Source: Martinezella lusitana
GTDB lineage: Bacteria; Pseudomonadota; Alphaproteobacteria; Rhizobiales; Rhizobiaceae
Direction of reading: 5' to 3'
NCBI RefSeq assembly: GCF_900094565.1
Contig: NZ_FMAF01000030.1
Coordinates: 1 to 64,000, forward strand
Length of the DNA: 64,000 nt
Under the pieces are notes generated by a model, which was not told the origin of the DNA, made no database searches, and was given only the letters and a program-made list of their open reading frames with translations. The position numbers and the translations under genes were made by a program. Of this stretch, positions 37,272 to 45,032 are shown in pieces. Each line of letters starts with the position of its first letter. The stretch's first letter is position 1.

Positions 37272-39215
37272 TCAAACCGCTTCAGCCGAGGCCTTTGACT
37301 GGTAGCCGACGTTCCCCATGATGTGGTAGTCACTGAGGTCTGCCTCCTTCGTTAGGTTCCAATAGTCGATAAGGCGCCAAGGGCTGTTTGTTACGATTCG
37401 CCCCCGGGCGTTGCGGAAATAAGTGGACATGCCGGGATGGCTCCAGATCATCTTCTGGTGCATTTCCTGGATCGTCCGGTTGTAGTGTTGATAAACGTCT
37501 TGCCGGCATTCCACCTCGGATAACTTCTTTTCTCCCATCTGGCGCAGAACGCTCAGCACGTAGTCCAGCTGGCTTTCGATCGTGAAGATGAAGTTCCCGC
37601 GATGACCGAGGGCTGTATTGGGGCCGTAGAGCATGAAGAAGTTCGGGAAACCCGGCATGACGCTACCAAGATACGCCTGACAGTCGTCATCGTCCCAAGC
37701 CTCACGTACTGTCACGCCATCGCGTCCGAATATCTGAACTGGAAGCAAGAAGCGTGTGATATCGTAGCCCGAGGCGACGATGAGAACATCTGCCTCATGG
37801 CTGTCGCCATTTATCGCTCGGATCGACTTGCCTTCGACCTGTGCAGCAGCGCTGTCCACCAGACTGACCTGCGGCTTCAGAAGGGTTCTGTACCAGCCAT
37901 TGTCCAGGAGCATTCGCTTGCCGAACGGCGGGTAGGGGGGAATGACCTTCGCCAGTAGCTCGGGCCGCCCGGCGAGCTGTTCTTCGATATATCGTGTACA
38001 CGTCTCGCGGTGGCCGTCGTTCAGCGCATTCACAGAGCGATCGGGATGCGGCCATGCCGGATCCTTCTGCAGGGATTCGTGCACTTGAGTATCAAAAATC
38101 CAACTCAGCCGGAGCCTATAAAGCCATTCGTAATGTGGTACCGCGCGGAGCAAGAACTGCATCGACTCGGGAACCGACATAAGAAATTTTGGAAAGGGTG
38201 CCGCCCATTGGCGCGATCGTTGGAAGATTGTCAGGGCGCTCACCCGATCGGCGATGGCCGGGACAATCTGCATTGCCGATGCTCCGTTTCCGATCACAGC
38301 CACGCGTTTGCCGTCGAGCGTAACCCCGGGATCCCAATTGGAGGTGTGCACCAACGGTCCGTCGAAGTCACGCAGCCCGGGAATGTTTGGCCATTTTGGC
38401 GTGGTAAATCCGCCCACGGCTGAAATGACCACATTGGTTACAAGGGTTTCTTCCCGCCCGTCTGGCAAGCGCAATCGAGAATGCCAAGTCCGGCTTTCCT
38501 CATCATAACGAGAAAACAGGCATTCCGTGCCGTAGCGGATTGAGCTTTCAATACCGAAGTCGCAGGCGACCCGGTTGAGATATTCATCAATTTCCTGCTG
38601 CAACGGGAAGAACTTACTCCAGTCGCCGCTGGCAAACGTGAAGGAGTATAGATGTCCGGGCGTGTCGACCCCGCAGCCAGGATAGCGATGTGAATGCCAG
38701 ACCCCGCCTGTGCGGTCCTGCTTTTCAATCTGGATGTAAGAAACGCCCAGTTGTCGCAGCCGAACTGCGGCCGCGATGCCGGACATGCCGGCTCCGATGA
38801 CAAGTATGCGGAAGTTGTCCGGCAAACACACCGGATCAGGAACCGCGCCTGAATACCTCCGCAGCTTGTGGATCATCATGTCAGCATATTCCGGCGGAAT
38901 AGGCTCAGCTTCTGACATGGAGAGCATGCGGATCAATTCTTCTGCCGATAAGTCTGCCCTTGCGATGGGAACGCCTTGGCGCCAAGCCATGATGGCGCTC
39001 AGTGCTGCATCGCGAATCTCCGCCTGCAATTCGATTGCCAGACCACCGGAGTCGTTGTCGTCCCAGCCGCTCTTGGCAGGAATAAACCGCGGACCTAGCC
39101 AATATTCTCGTCCTGTGAACTGATAAAGCAGGAGCAACAAGGTTGGGATATTGGCCGAAGGGAGTGCTTCGGCGATACGCTGACGAAACTGGTCGATGTC
39201 TTCAAAGTGAGCCAT
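37272..39215 (-). CDS. FAD-dependent monooxygenase (Baeyer-Villiger type)
   Basis: A 647-residue flavoprotein. The FAD Rossmann motif is ILVIGAGMSGIAAAVRLRQL, followed by a WHSHRYPGCGVDTPGHLYSF segment like that around the Baeyer-Villiger fingerprint, and a second nucleotide motif for NADPH (KRVAVIGNGASAMQIVPAIA). About 135 extra residues precede the FAD domain, as in the long PAMO/cyclohexanone-type group. It would insert oxygen next to a ketone or hydroxylate a small substrate; the substrate is unknown. It lies upstream of hupS on the same strand and next to the EgtD-like, P450 and ferredoxin genes. Confidence 0.9.
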   Translation of the reverse strand: MAHFEDIDQFRQRIAEALPSANIPTLLLLLYQFTGREYWLGPRFIPAKSGWDDNDSGGLAIELQAEIRDAALSAIMAWRQGVPIARADLSAEELIRMLSMSEAEPIPPEYADMMIHKLRRYSGAVPDPVCLPDNFRILVIGAGMSGIAAAVRLRQLGVSYIQIEKQDRTGGVWHSHRYPGCGVDTPGHLYSFTFASGDWSKFFPLQQEIDEYLNRVACDFGIESSIRYGTECLFSRYDEESRTWHSRLRLPDGREETLVTNVVISAVGGFTTPKWPNIPGLRDFDGPLVHTSNWDPGVTLDGKRVAVIGNGASAMQIVPAIADRVSALTIFQRSRQWAAPFPKFLMSVPESMQFLLRAVPHYEWLYRLRLSWIFDTQVHESLQKDPAWPHPDRSVNALNDGHRETCTRYIEEQLAGRPELLAKVIPPYPPFGKRMLLDNGWYRTLLKPQVSLVDSAAAQVEGKSIRAINGDSHEADVLIVASGYDITRFLLPVQIFGRDGVTVREAWDDDDCQAYLGSVMPGFPNFFMLYGPNTALGHRGNFIFTIESQLDYVLSVLRQMGEKKLSEVECRQDVYQHYNRTIQEMHQKMIWSHPGMSTYFRNARGRIVTNSPWRLIDYWNLTKEADLSDYHIMGNVGYQSKASAEAV

Positions 39216-39425
39216 GGATTAGGTTCCTGCGGTTGAAGGATCTGGACCAATCGTCCAAGGCCTCGCGCCTGGATGCGATTGCTGTCCAAGTTCGAGGGTT
39301 CCACGACGGGCGTTTGGGGAGATTCTGCAGCAATTCGGCAAATATCAATTCAAAACGCGCCGGACCGGTCGGCATTGATCGCCGCGAACAAAAAGCCGCC
39401 TATTGAGGCGCCGTCAGATTAGAGG

Positions 39426-39968
39426 TTATGACGACGATGAGGGTTTGCTCGTGCGTTCGTCGCGACCACCCAGGTACAACCTGATGCGTCTGCGTGGCCA
39501 CCGTTCGATATTCCTCGGCGAACATGGCCTGTTCCTTCTTCGGGATCTGGAGCCTTCTGCTCTCGGATGACCGGGCATAGGTCCCGGCAGATAATTTGGC
39601 GCTAACATTTCGACATCTCCATGCGGTACCGTCGGACCGTGACGCGTCTGCAAATGCTTCGCAGCAATATGCGTGCCAAAGGAAAAAATGTTTTCTTGTT
39701 CAACATAATCGATCAAACCGCCCGGCGTTGCATATCGATCGATTGTCGCATATCGGACAAGGCCAAGTGATCTTGACCCGTTAACCGCCTGACGAGCGCG
39801 AGGGACTGCTGCCGACCTCCTCGCCGGGACATCGAGTTCGGGGCCGAGCGTCTCGGCCGCGAATGTTGCCCAATCCGTTATGCCCGATATTCCCTCGCGC
39901 TTTGGCCGAAAGGGCACGACAAATCGTTGCCAGACATGGGTGGAATGGCTGGTTATTGCCAATAGCAT
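39426..39968 (-). CDS. Unrecognised open frame
   Basis: A minus-strand frame of 180 codons lies between the monooxygenase and the EgtD-like gene. Parts look protein-like (SLGLVRYATIDRYATPGGLI, DYVEQENIFSFGTHIAAKHL), while the last 60 or so residues are arginine- and proline-rich and look like a wrong frame. I recognise no family. No good ribosome site is seen. It may be a decayed gene of the same locus, or a chance frame. Confidence 0.25.
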   Translation of the reverse strand: MLLAITSHSTHVWQRFVVPFRPKREGISGITDWATFAAETLGPELDVPARRSAAVPRARQAVNGSRSLGLVRYATIDRYATPGGLIDYVEQENIFSFGTHIAAKHLQTRHGPTVPHGDVEMLAPNYLPGPMPGHPRAEGSRSRRRNRPCSPRNIERWPRRRIRLYLGGRDERTSKPSSSS

Positions 39969-40012
39969 GCGAAGGATTGGCTCTTCGCCGGCAGCGGCGG
40001 CAGGACTTGTTC

Positions 40013-40885
40013 TTAGGTCGCCTTTTCCAGCACGTGAATGTCTGAGCCGGCGGCATCTGAAAGCACATCAACCGACACAAGCCCTGCCAGGTTCGCGCAT
40101 TCTCTGAAAAACTCTTCCGAAAAAGAAAATGAGTTCTTCAAATGCAGCCGATCACCATTTTTAAGTTCGATGCTTTTTCCTTTGAGTCGAAACGACAAAT
40201 TTCTATTCACCGTCGCGGTGTGGATCACCTGCATGAAGCTGTCATCACCTCTTATATCCGCCTCATACTCAAACACTCCTGGATCAAAGTTATCGTCGAC
40301 GGGTAATTCTGCCTTCATTCGATAAAATACGTTTAGCTGAAATTCTGGATGCGCTTCGTAGTAGGCTTTTGCGACATTCCACCTCAGATCCGAGCCTATT
40401 GAGATCGCAAGCCAGCACTTCTCAGCGCTGTTCGATATCCTCCTCAACGCCTGGACAACCGCCGCAACCGGAGGAGCCTCACTTATGGAAGCGGCAAGAT
40501 TCCCAAAAGTCCGCCCGAACATGACGACCAATGCCGTTTCCTCATCGGAAAAAAAGCGCCGCCCGGAAAAAATGTCATCTCGTATGAACTCGATCTTCAG
40601 GTCGAACGATGGTGGCGATCGCTCTATATCCGAGAGGAACTCGTTCGAGCGATCAACCAGTACGCAACGTGAGGTTTTTCCGCGCAACTCCGTTGCAAGG
40701 GGAAGGGTCTTCTGCTGAAATGCTCGCACTGTTCCGGGGCCAAAGTCGAGAATTGACACCCCTTTTTGAGATCGCTTGCCCTGAGGCCATCGGACATACT
40801 CTTTTACTCTCTGCTGAAGGTCTCGTGCCAACTTGATCTCGGCGTCGACCATATTGGTTGTCCCGGTATCCAACGCATTGTTCAT
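40013..40885 (-). CDS. EgtD-like SAM-dependent methyltransferase
   Basis: At least 290 residues of the family of EgtD, the histidine N-alpha-trimethylating enzyme of ergothioneine synthesis (Methyltransf_33 type). SAM-binding motif SILDFGPGTVRAF, acidic motif CVLVDRSNEFLSDIE, and the family motifs ALVVMFGRTFGNL and NVFYRMKAELPVDDNFDPGV (compare the N-R-ELGADFDP of EgtD) are visible. The frame is open up to 41122; starts at 40927, 40885 or 40852 are possible and none has an ideal ribosome site. Substrate unknown: an amino acid or amine is likely. No EgtB-like gene is nearby. It is divergent from the P450. Confidence 0.75.
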   Translation of the reverse strand: MNNALDTGTTNMVDAEIKLARDLQQRVKEYVRWPQGKRSQKGVSILDFGPGTVRAFQQKTLPLATELRGKTSRCVLVDRSNEFLSDIERSPPSFDLKIEFIRDDIFSGRRFFSDEETALVVMFGRTFGNLAASISEAPPVAAVVQALRRISNSAEKCWLAISIGSDLRWNVAKAYYEAHPEFQLNVFYRMKAELPVDDNFDPGVFEYEADIRGDDSFMQVIHTATVNRNLSFRLKGKSIELKNGDRLHLKNSFSFSEEFFRECANLAGLVSVDVLSDAAGSDIHVLEKAT

Positions 40886-41408
40886 CCTCTGGGTTTCAGC
40901 CCTTGCCCACAACAGCGAGCCGCTCATCGAATTGCCGTCCCGATCACATCCAGTGTGGTGAGCGTATTGTTCTGGACCTAAGTCTGGCGCATATTTTTGT
41001 TGAAACAGCTTCAAACTCGTTTCAAGAAAGCTCACAATTGCTCTCCTCTGTGGGTGGCGATGGATTGGCGACAGGCGAAACTTTTGCGCAAAAAATTCTT
41101 TTGCCCGTCGCATTGAGCGCACGGATCGTGGCGGCGGCTTTCTGTGCCATACGTATGGCGGTGTCTTTGCAGCTACCCACCTTTTTGTGTGGGGCCGACT
41201 GTCGGATTTTCCTCCTCCAGCAAGTCGGCGGCGGTTCAGGCATTATTCAGGCCAAGGCAGAACATCGTTTTAAAACAATGAAGTGCTACTCATGCGCCTT
41301 TGACCGTGTCCGGCATTGTCGGAAGCGCGACACCGTAATGTCGCGTGTTTGCTCGTCGACCTCTACGCCAAGTTGCTTGCGCGAGCGCGATCGCGTTTCA
41401 CCGGTTTT

Positions 41409-41424
41409 TGTTAGCTCCTCGACA
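41409..41424 (+). promoter_or_regulatory. Putative NifA upstream activator site
   Basis: The sequence TGTTAGCTCCTCGACA fits the NifA binding consensus TGT-N10-ACA. It lies 78 bases upstream of a sigma-54-like motif pointing toward the P450 gene. A TGT-N10-ACA match alone is expected about once in 4 kb, so the pairing matters more than the site. Confidence 0.4.
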
Positions 41425-41501
41425 CAAGCTTTTTCAGCTTGCTCGGGATCAAATAGCCGAAGAGCAACGGGAAGATCGCTTTTCGGCCGACCAAAGGGAA
41501 C

Positions 41502-41517
41502 TGGCATGAATTTTGAA
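41502..41517 (+). promoter_or_regulatory. Sigma-54-like promoter motif upstream of the P450
   Basis: TGGCATGAATTTTGAA matches the -24/-12 consensus TGGCAYRNNNNTTGCW except that the -12 GC reads GA, a weakening change at a critical base. It lies about 236 bases before the P450 start. Confidence 0.3.
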
Positions 41518-41753
41518 CTCTCTCTGCGAGGCGATCAGCGCTGCCGGCACCTTGAGTGGCCTCATAATCGGGGGATGTCGGGTCGCGATCGACCGGACAA
41601 CCAGATCGCGACGGTCAATAGCCGGAGTTGCCGAGTATCGCCACTCGCCCTCTTGGCTTTTCGATCGGCAGATGAAGAGCGGCAATGGGACTTCAGCCGT
41701 CAAAGAACATGACGGGCTAATGCAGCCAGCCGCCGTTCAGGAGAAATCAATTC

Positions 41754-42968
41754 GTGGGTGACCCAATTCCAGATCATGTTCCGCGCGAAATGGTGAGCGA
41801 CTTCAGCTTGTTCACGTCACCCGGCATGCAACGCGTCTCCAATGGAGATCCTCATGGAGCCGCCGCTCGTGTTCACGCCGGACCACCAGTGTTTTATTCA
41901 CTCCACAATACGCGTGATGGTCGTGGCACGTGGCTCAGAACCCGGGCCAAAGACCAACGCAAAGTGCTGCAGGACCCTGATACTTTTTCCAGCAATCGCA
42001 GCATTTTCGCCTCTGCGCTCGGTGACGACTGGCCGTTGATCCCACTCGAGCTTGATCCACCGGCCCACGGCATCTTTCGCTCCCTGCTTAACCCCCTGTT
42101 CTCGCCAAAACGAGTGATGGCGCTGGAAGCGTCTATCCGTGCGCAAGCGATCACCATTGTCGAAAAGATCTCCGTGTCGGGTAAAAGCTGCGAGGTGATG
42201 AAAGATTTTGCCATTCCATTCACAGTTGGCGTCTTTCTTCAGTTTTTGGGATTACCGAACGAGCGGCTCGACGTATTTGTCGGCTGGGCGAAGGCCTTGC
42301 TCCACGGAGATAAGGTCCAACGATCGGCAGCCGCTCGGTCTATTCTGGAGTTTATCGATGAACTTGCGGCCTTGCGCCGGAAAGAGCCTGCAGGCGACTT
42401 CATGACCTTCGTCGTGCAGGCACAGATCGATAGCCGCCTGCTGGCCGAAAACGAAGTCCGTGGCATCGGCGTACTATTGTTCGTCGCGGGGCTCGATACG
42501 GTCGCAGCCGCGATCGGCTTTGACTTGGCCCATCTGGCACGCAATCCAAAAGACCAAAATTTGTTGCGCAGTGAACCGGAACGGATCGTGCTCGCAACCG
42601 AAGAATTGTTGCGGGCATATTCGACCGTACAGATGATTCGTGTGGCAACGAAAGATATCGATTTCGAAGGCGCGCCGATTCGCAAAGGGGATTATGTTTG
42701 CTGCGCTACGATGATTGCCAATCGTGATCCGGCGGAGTTCGAGGATCCCAACGTGATTGACCTGGCACGCGAGGACAACTGCCACACCGCGTTCGCCGCA
42801 GGTCCCCATCGTTGTCTTGGTTCGCACCTTGCCCGGCGGGAGATCATCATCGGCTTGGAGGAATGGCTGTCTCATATTCCTCATTTCCGTATCAAAGAAG
42901 GTACGGCCCCCATAACCCATGGCGGCCATGTGTTCGGGATCGAAAATCTGGTCCTGGAATGGTCATAA
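41754..42968 (+). CDS. Cytochrome P450
   Basis: A 404-residue soluble P450. Heme-binding motif FAAGPHRCLGSHLA with the ligand Cys354; I-helix GVLLFVAGLDTVAAAIGFDL; K-helix glutamate and arginine in ATEELLRAY; early region SLFTSPGM...GDPHGAAARVHAGPPVFYSL. The threonine that usually activates oxygen is present in GLDT. The start is GTG at 41754, with AGGAGA at suitable spacing. It is followed after 34 bases by a ferredoxin gene, its probable electron donor. It resembles symbiotic-plasmid P450s of rhizobia (possibly the CYP127 group), but I cannot name the subfamily. The substrate is unknown. Confidence 0.92.
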   Translation: MGDPIPDHVPREMVSDFSLFTSPGMQRVSNGDPHGAAARVHAGPPVFYSLHNTRDGRGTWLRTRAKDQRKVLQDPDTFSSNRSIFASALGDDWPLIPLELDPPAHGIFRSLLNPLFSPKRVMALEASIRAQAITIVEKISVSGKSCEVMKDFAIPFTVGVFLQFLGLPNERLDVFVGWAKALLHGDKVQRSAAARSILEFIDELAALRRKEPAGDFMTFVVQAQIDSRLLAENEVRGIGVLLFVAGLDTVAAAIGFDLAHLARNPKDQNLLRSEPERIVLATEELLRAYSTVQMIRVATKDIDFEGAPIRKGDYVCCATMIANRDPAEFEDPNVIDLAREDNCHTAFAAGPHRCLGSHLARREIIIGLEEWLSHIPHFRIKEGTAPITHGGHVFGIENLVLEWS

Positions 42969-43002
42969 CTCGAGCGCCGCTATGCAGCTTCGGAGGTGCG
43001 GC

Positions 43003-43221
43003 ATGCACATCATCGTCCACACTGCCAAATGCCAGGGACACGCGCGATGCTGGTTCCAAGCGCCGGAGATCTTCAAGTTGGATGAGGATGGTTATATCCT
43101 GCCCGGCAATATCGACGTTGCTGCAGGGAACGAATTTCGCGCATCCCGGGGTGCTCGATCATGCCCCGAACGTGCGCTGGAAATCACCCGCTCATTCGAT
43201 ACAGTTGGAGTCACGGCGTGA
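43003..43221 (+). CDS. Small ferredoxin, 3Fe-4S type
   Basis: A 72-residue ferredoxin. The cluster motif is CQGHARC (CxxHxxC) with the last ligand in RSCPERAL; the histidine in place of the second cysteine is typical of [3Fe-4S] or mixed-ligand ferredoxins that serve P450s. I chose the ATG at 43003 because GGAGGT lies five bases upstream. It follows the P450 gene by 34 bases and is presumably co-transcribed. A ferredoxin reductase is not encoded in the window. Confidence 0.9.
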   Translation: MHIIVHTAKCQGHARCWFQAPEIFKLDEDGYILPGNIDVAAGNEFRASRGARSCPERALEITRSFDTVGVTA

Positions 43222-43327
43222 ACTGAGGCTTTAGACCTGCAAGCGATAAGCAGACGGTTGATCGACGATCCACCCGTGTTTCAAAAGCTGCTACCTGCAA
43301 ACATCATGCGCCGATGTCGCTCAGGTC

Positions 43328-43343
43328 TGTCTGACATGCGACA
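43328..43343 (+). promoter_or_regulatory. Putative NifA upstream activator site
   Basis: TGTCTGACATGCGACA fits TGT-N10-ACA. It lies 62 bases upstream of the sigma-54 motif at 43405. NifA sites normally lie some tens to about 200 bases from the promoter. Confidence 0.5.
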
Positions 43344-43404
43344 ATGGCGGACTTGCCGGAGAGCTGCTTTAAGAAAGTTACTGCAAAACAAAGGGTTTTT
43401 CCTG

Positions 43405-43420
43405 CGGCATGCATATTGCT
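43405..43420 (+). promoter_or_regulatory. Sigma-54 (-24/-12) promoter
   Basis: CGGCATGCATATTGCT matches TGGCAYRNNNNTTGCW at all fixed positions except the first. GG (43406-43407) and GC (43418-43419) have the required 10-base spacing. It points right, toward the porin gene truncated by the IS66 element. Confidence 0.55.
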
Positions 43421-43738
43421 TCGAGCCATTTGCGAACGCTTCACGATCAAAGTCAACTGAGCGGAAATGTCGAAAATGTCAGCAAAATGCTCTCTGCCGC
43501 CGCCTACCTCCTGCCATCAGATTTCCGGACGTAATGGAGAGATCTGGTCTTGTCACCAAGGAATATTCAGGACGAATTGCTTCTCTTGAAAACGTAACGA
43601 TAGTCCTTGCTTGCTCAGGGATGGGAATGAATCCCTGATCCCAAATCTCATGCATAAAATTCGCTTTCCAGGACGATTGTTGAGCACGCGTTTAGCGCGG
43701 GCGATGAATTTCTCTTTGACCCAAACATCGGAGCTTCA

Positions 43739-44263
43739 GTGAATATCAGACCCATTCTTCTCGGCGGGATTGCAACACTTTCAGTCGCGCCTTCCGTATG
43801 CGCTATCGATCAAGTCGTCGCCGTCGAGCCGGAACCGGCTGAACTTGTCCGCATCTGCGATGCCTACGGCAAGGGCTATTTCTATATCCCTGGATCTGAA
43901 ACCTGCATGCAAGTCGGGGGTATGGTCCGCACGCAGGCATCGTCATACAATCCTTACGCCCCAGTTGAACCCAGCGGCACCACCTGGCTGACGCGAAGCG
44001 AAATCTATGTCAATGCGGCAACGGAGACTGAATATGGCCTCCTGAAGACGACGACGACTCTACGGTTCGATTATACGGACGATAGTAGCACGATCGGCGC
44101 CGATCTACCTGTGGCGAATATATCGCTTGGTGGTTTCCTCATCGGCCGCGCCGGCTCTCAATATAATGATTGGATCGGCTATGTCGGCAATGTCATCAAT
44201 CCGGATGTAATCGGCAATGGCCCTCTCAAATTGAATCAACTTTCGTATTTTTATGATTGCGGC
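43739..44263 (+). pseudogene. Rhizobial outer-membrane porin, truncated by an IS
   Basis: The first 175 codons of a porin of the alphaproteobacterial Porin_2 (Omp2b/RopA) family. A signal peptide (MNIRPILLGGIATLSVAPSV) is followed by the typical LVRICDAYGKGYFYIPGSET and CMQVGGMVR strand start, then YGLLKTTTTLRFDYT. The full protein has over 300 residues; here it runs straight into the left end of the IS66 element at 44264 and reads on in IS sequence to 44431. The start is GTG at 43739 with GGAG upstream. A NifA/sigma-54 promoter lies about 320 bases upstream. Confidence 0.8.
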
Positions 44264-44288
44264 GTAAGCGCCGTCTCCGCCCCATTGA
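44264..44288 (+). repeat. IS66 left inverted repeat
   Basis: Starts GTAAGCG, typical of IS66-family ends, and matches the right end at 20 of 25 positions. The porin reading frame changes to IS sequence exactly here. Confidence 0.75.
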
Positions 44289-44352
44289 ATTGGCTATATT
44301 TTGAGGCTTGCCGGGTGTGCGAGAAGGTTTCCAGGACTATCTGGAGATTTGC

Positions 44353-44796
44353 ATGGCAGATGATGGATTTGTTGGGCGTTACGAAGTTGTCGAGCCGCGC
44401 CGCGGAAACCGGCGTTGGCCGGACGATGTGAAGGCGCGGATCGTGGCGGAAAGCCTTGAGCCTGGCGTTCGTGTTGTTGATGTCGCGCGCCGTCATGACG
44501 TTGTTGCGCACCAGCTTTCCTTGTGGCGCCGGCAAGTGCGCGAGGGCATTCTGGCGTTGCCTTTTGAGACTATGTCGGGCCAGTCGGAGAGCGGCGATGC
44601 CGAGCCTGCATTTGTGCCTTTGGCGATTGCGGCAGAGCCGAGCGAGGCTGTGAGTGTTTTGGCGCCGCCGCTGCCGGCGACGGTTTCGTCGGTCTTGACA
44701 TTGGAGATCGGCCCGGACGTTGTGATGCGGGTTCCCGGCGATGTGCCGGTTGAACGTGTGGCGGCTCTGGTGCGAGCCATGCGAGGGACGGCATGA
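44353..44796 (+). CDS. tnpA: IS66-family TnpA (helix-turn-helix protein)
   Basis: A 147-residue IS66 OrfA. The helix-turn-helix region is RRWPDDVKARIVAESLEPGV, then RVVDVARRHDVVAHQLSLWR, the standard IS3/IS66 OrfA motif. The C-terminal half (VLTLEIGPDVVMRVPGDVPV) is usual for IS66. I chose the ATG at 44353. It overlaps tnpB by four bases (ATGA). This is the only intact IS66 gene here. Confidence 0.9.
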   Translation: MADDGFVGRYEVVEPRRGNRRWPDDVKARIVAESLEPGVRVVDVARRHDVVAHQLSLWRRQVREGILALPFETMSGQSESGDAEPAFVPLAIAAEPSEAVSVLAPPLPATVSSVLTLEIGPDVVMRVPGDVPVERVAALVRAMRGTA

Positions 44797-44993
44797 TCGT
44801 CGCGGGCCAACGCCTGCCGATCCTGATTGCAACGCGGCCGGTTGACTTCCGCTGTGGGCATCAGGCGCTGGCTCTGATGGTGCAGACCGAATTGAAGCTC
44901 GATCCGCATTCCGGGGTGACGGTGATCTTCCGGTCGAAGCGCGGCGATCGCCTGAAGATCCTGGTGTGGGATGGCACCGGAATGGTGCTAACC
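44793..44993 (+). pseudogene. tnpB: IS66-family TnpB, truncated
   Basis: The first 66 or so codons of IS66 OrfB (PILIATRPVDFRCGHQALAL, VIFRSKRGDRLKILVWDGTG, MVLTY), a family of about 115 residues. The family sequence stops at MVLTY where the first recombinase element begins; the frame then reads foreign sequence to 45125. The rest of tnpB is not found on the other side of the insertion. Confidence 0.85.
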
Positions 44994-45032
44994 TACAACG
45001 ATCTGCATTCATACTGCATCTCTCTTTCGGAT

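Larger units (their letters stand above)
40886..41753. other. Divergent region between methyltransferase and P450 genes
   Basis: About 870 bases without a recognised complete gene, apart from a possible 5' extension of the methyltransferase to 41122. It holds the putative NifA site and sigma-54-like motif listed separately, in the P450 direction. Open frames of 70-80 codons on both strands here (such as 41286-41507, minus) do not resemble known proteins. Confidence 0.4.
43222..43738. other. Promoter region before the truncated porin
   Basis: About 500 bases with no recognised gene. It contains a putative NifA site and a good sigma-54 motif (listed separately). Short frames downstream of the promoter, of 34 and 39 codons, start at 43533 and 43468 respectively. 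They have no clear ribosome sites or family resemblance, so the first likely target is the porin at 43739. Confidence 0.4.

Noticed and set aside
39700..39760. Nod box-like words ATCGATCGATT around 39740
   Set aside because: Only the short core is similar; the flanking ATC/GAT pairs are absent and the words fall inside an open frame.
40013..40885. Ergothioneine biosynthesis gene egtD
   Set aside because: The family fits, but the SAM motif (DFGPGT) and surrounding sequence are divergent and no egtB is nearby. I keep only the family-level call.
41754..43221. Start of a gibberellin operon (P450 followed by ferredoxin)
   Set aside because: Rhizobial gibberellin operons continue with SDR, further P450s, GGPS, CPS and KS genes. 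None is present here, so the pair alone does not support it.
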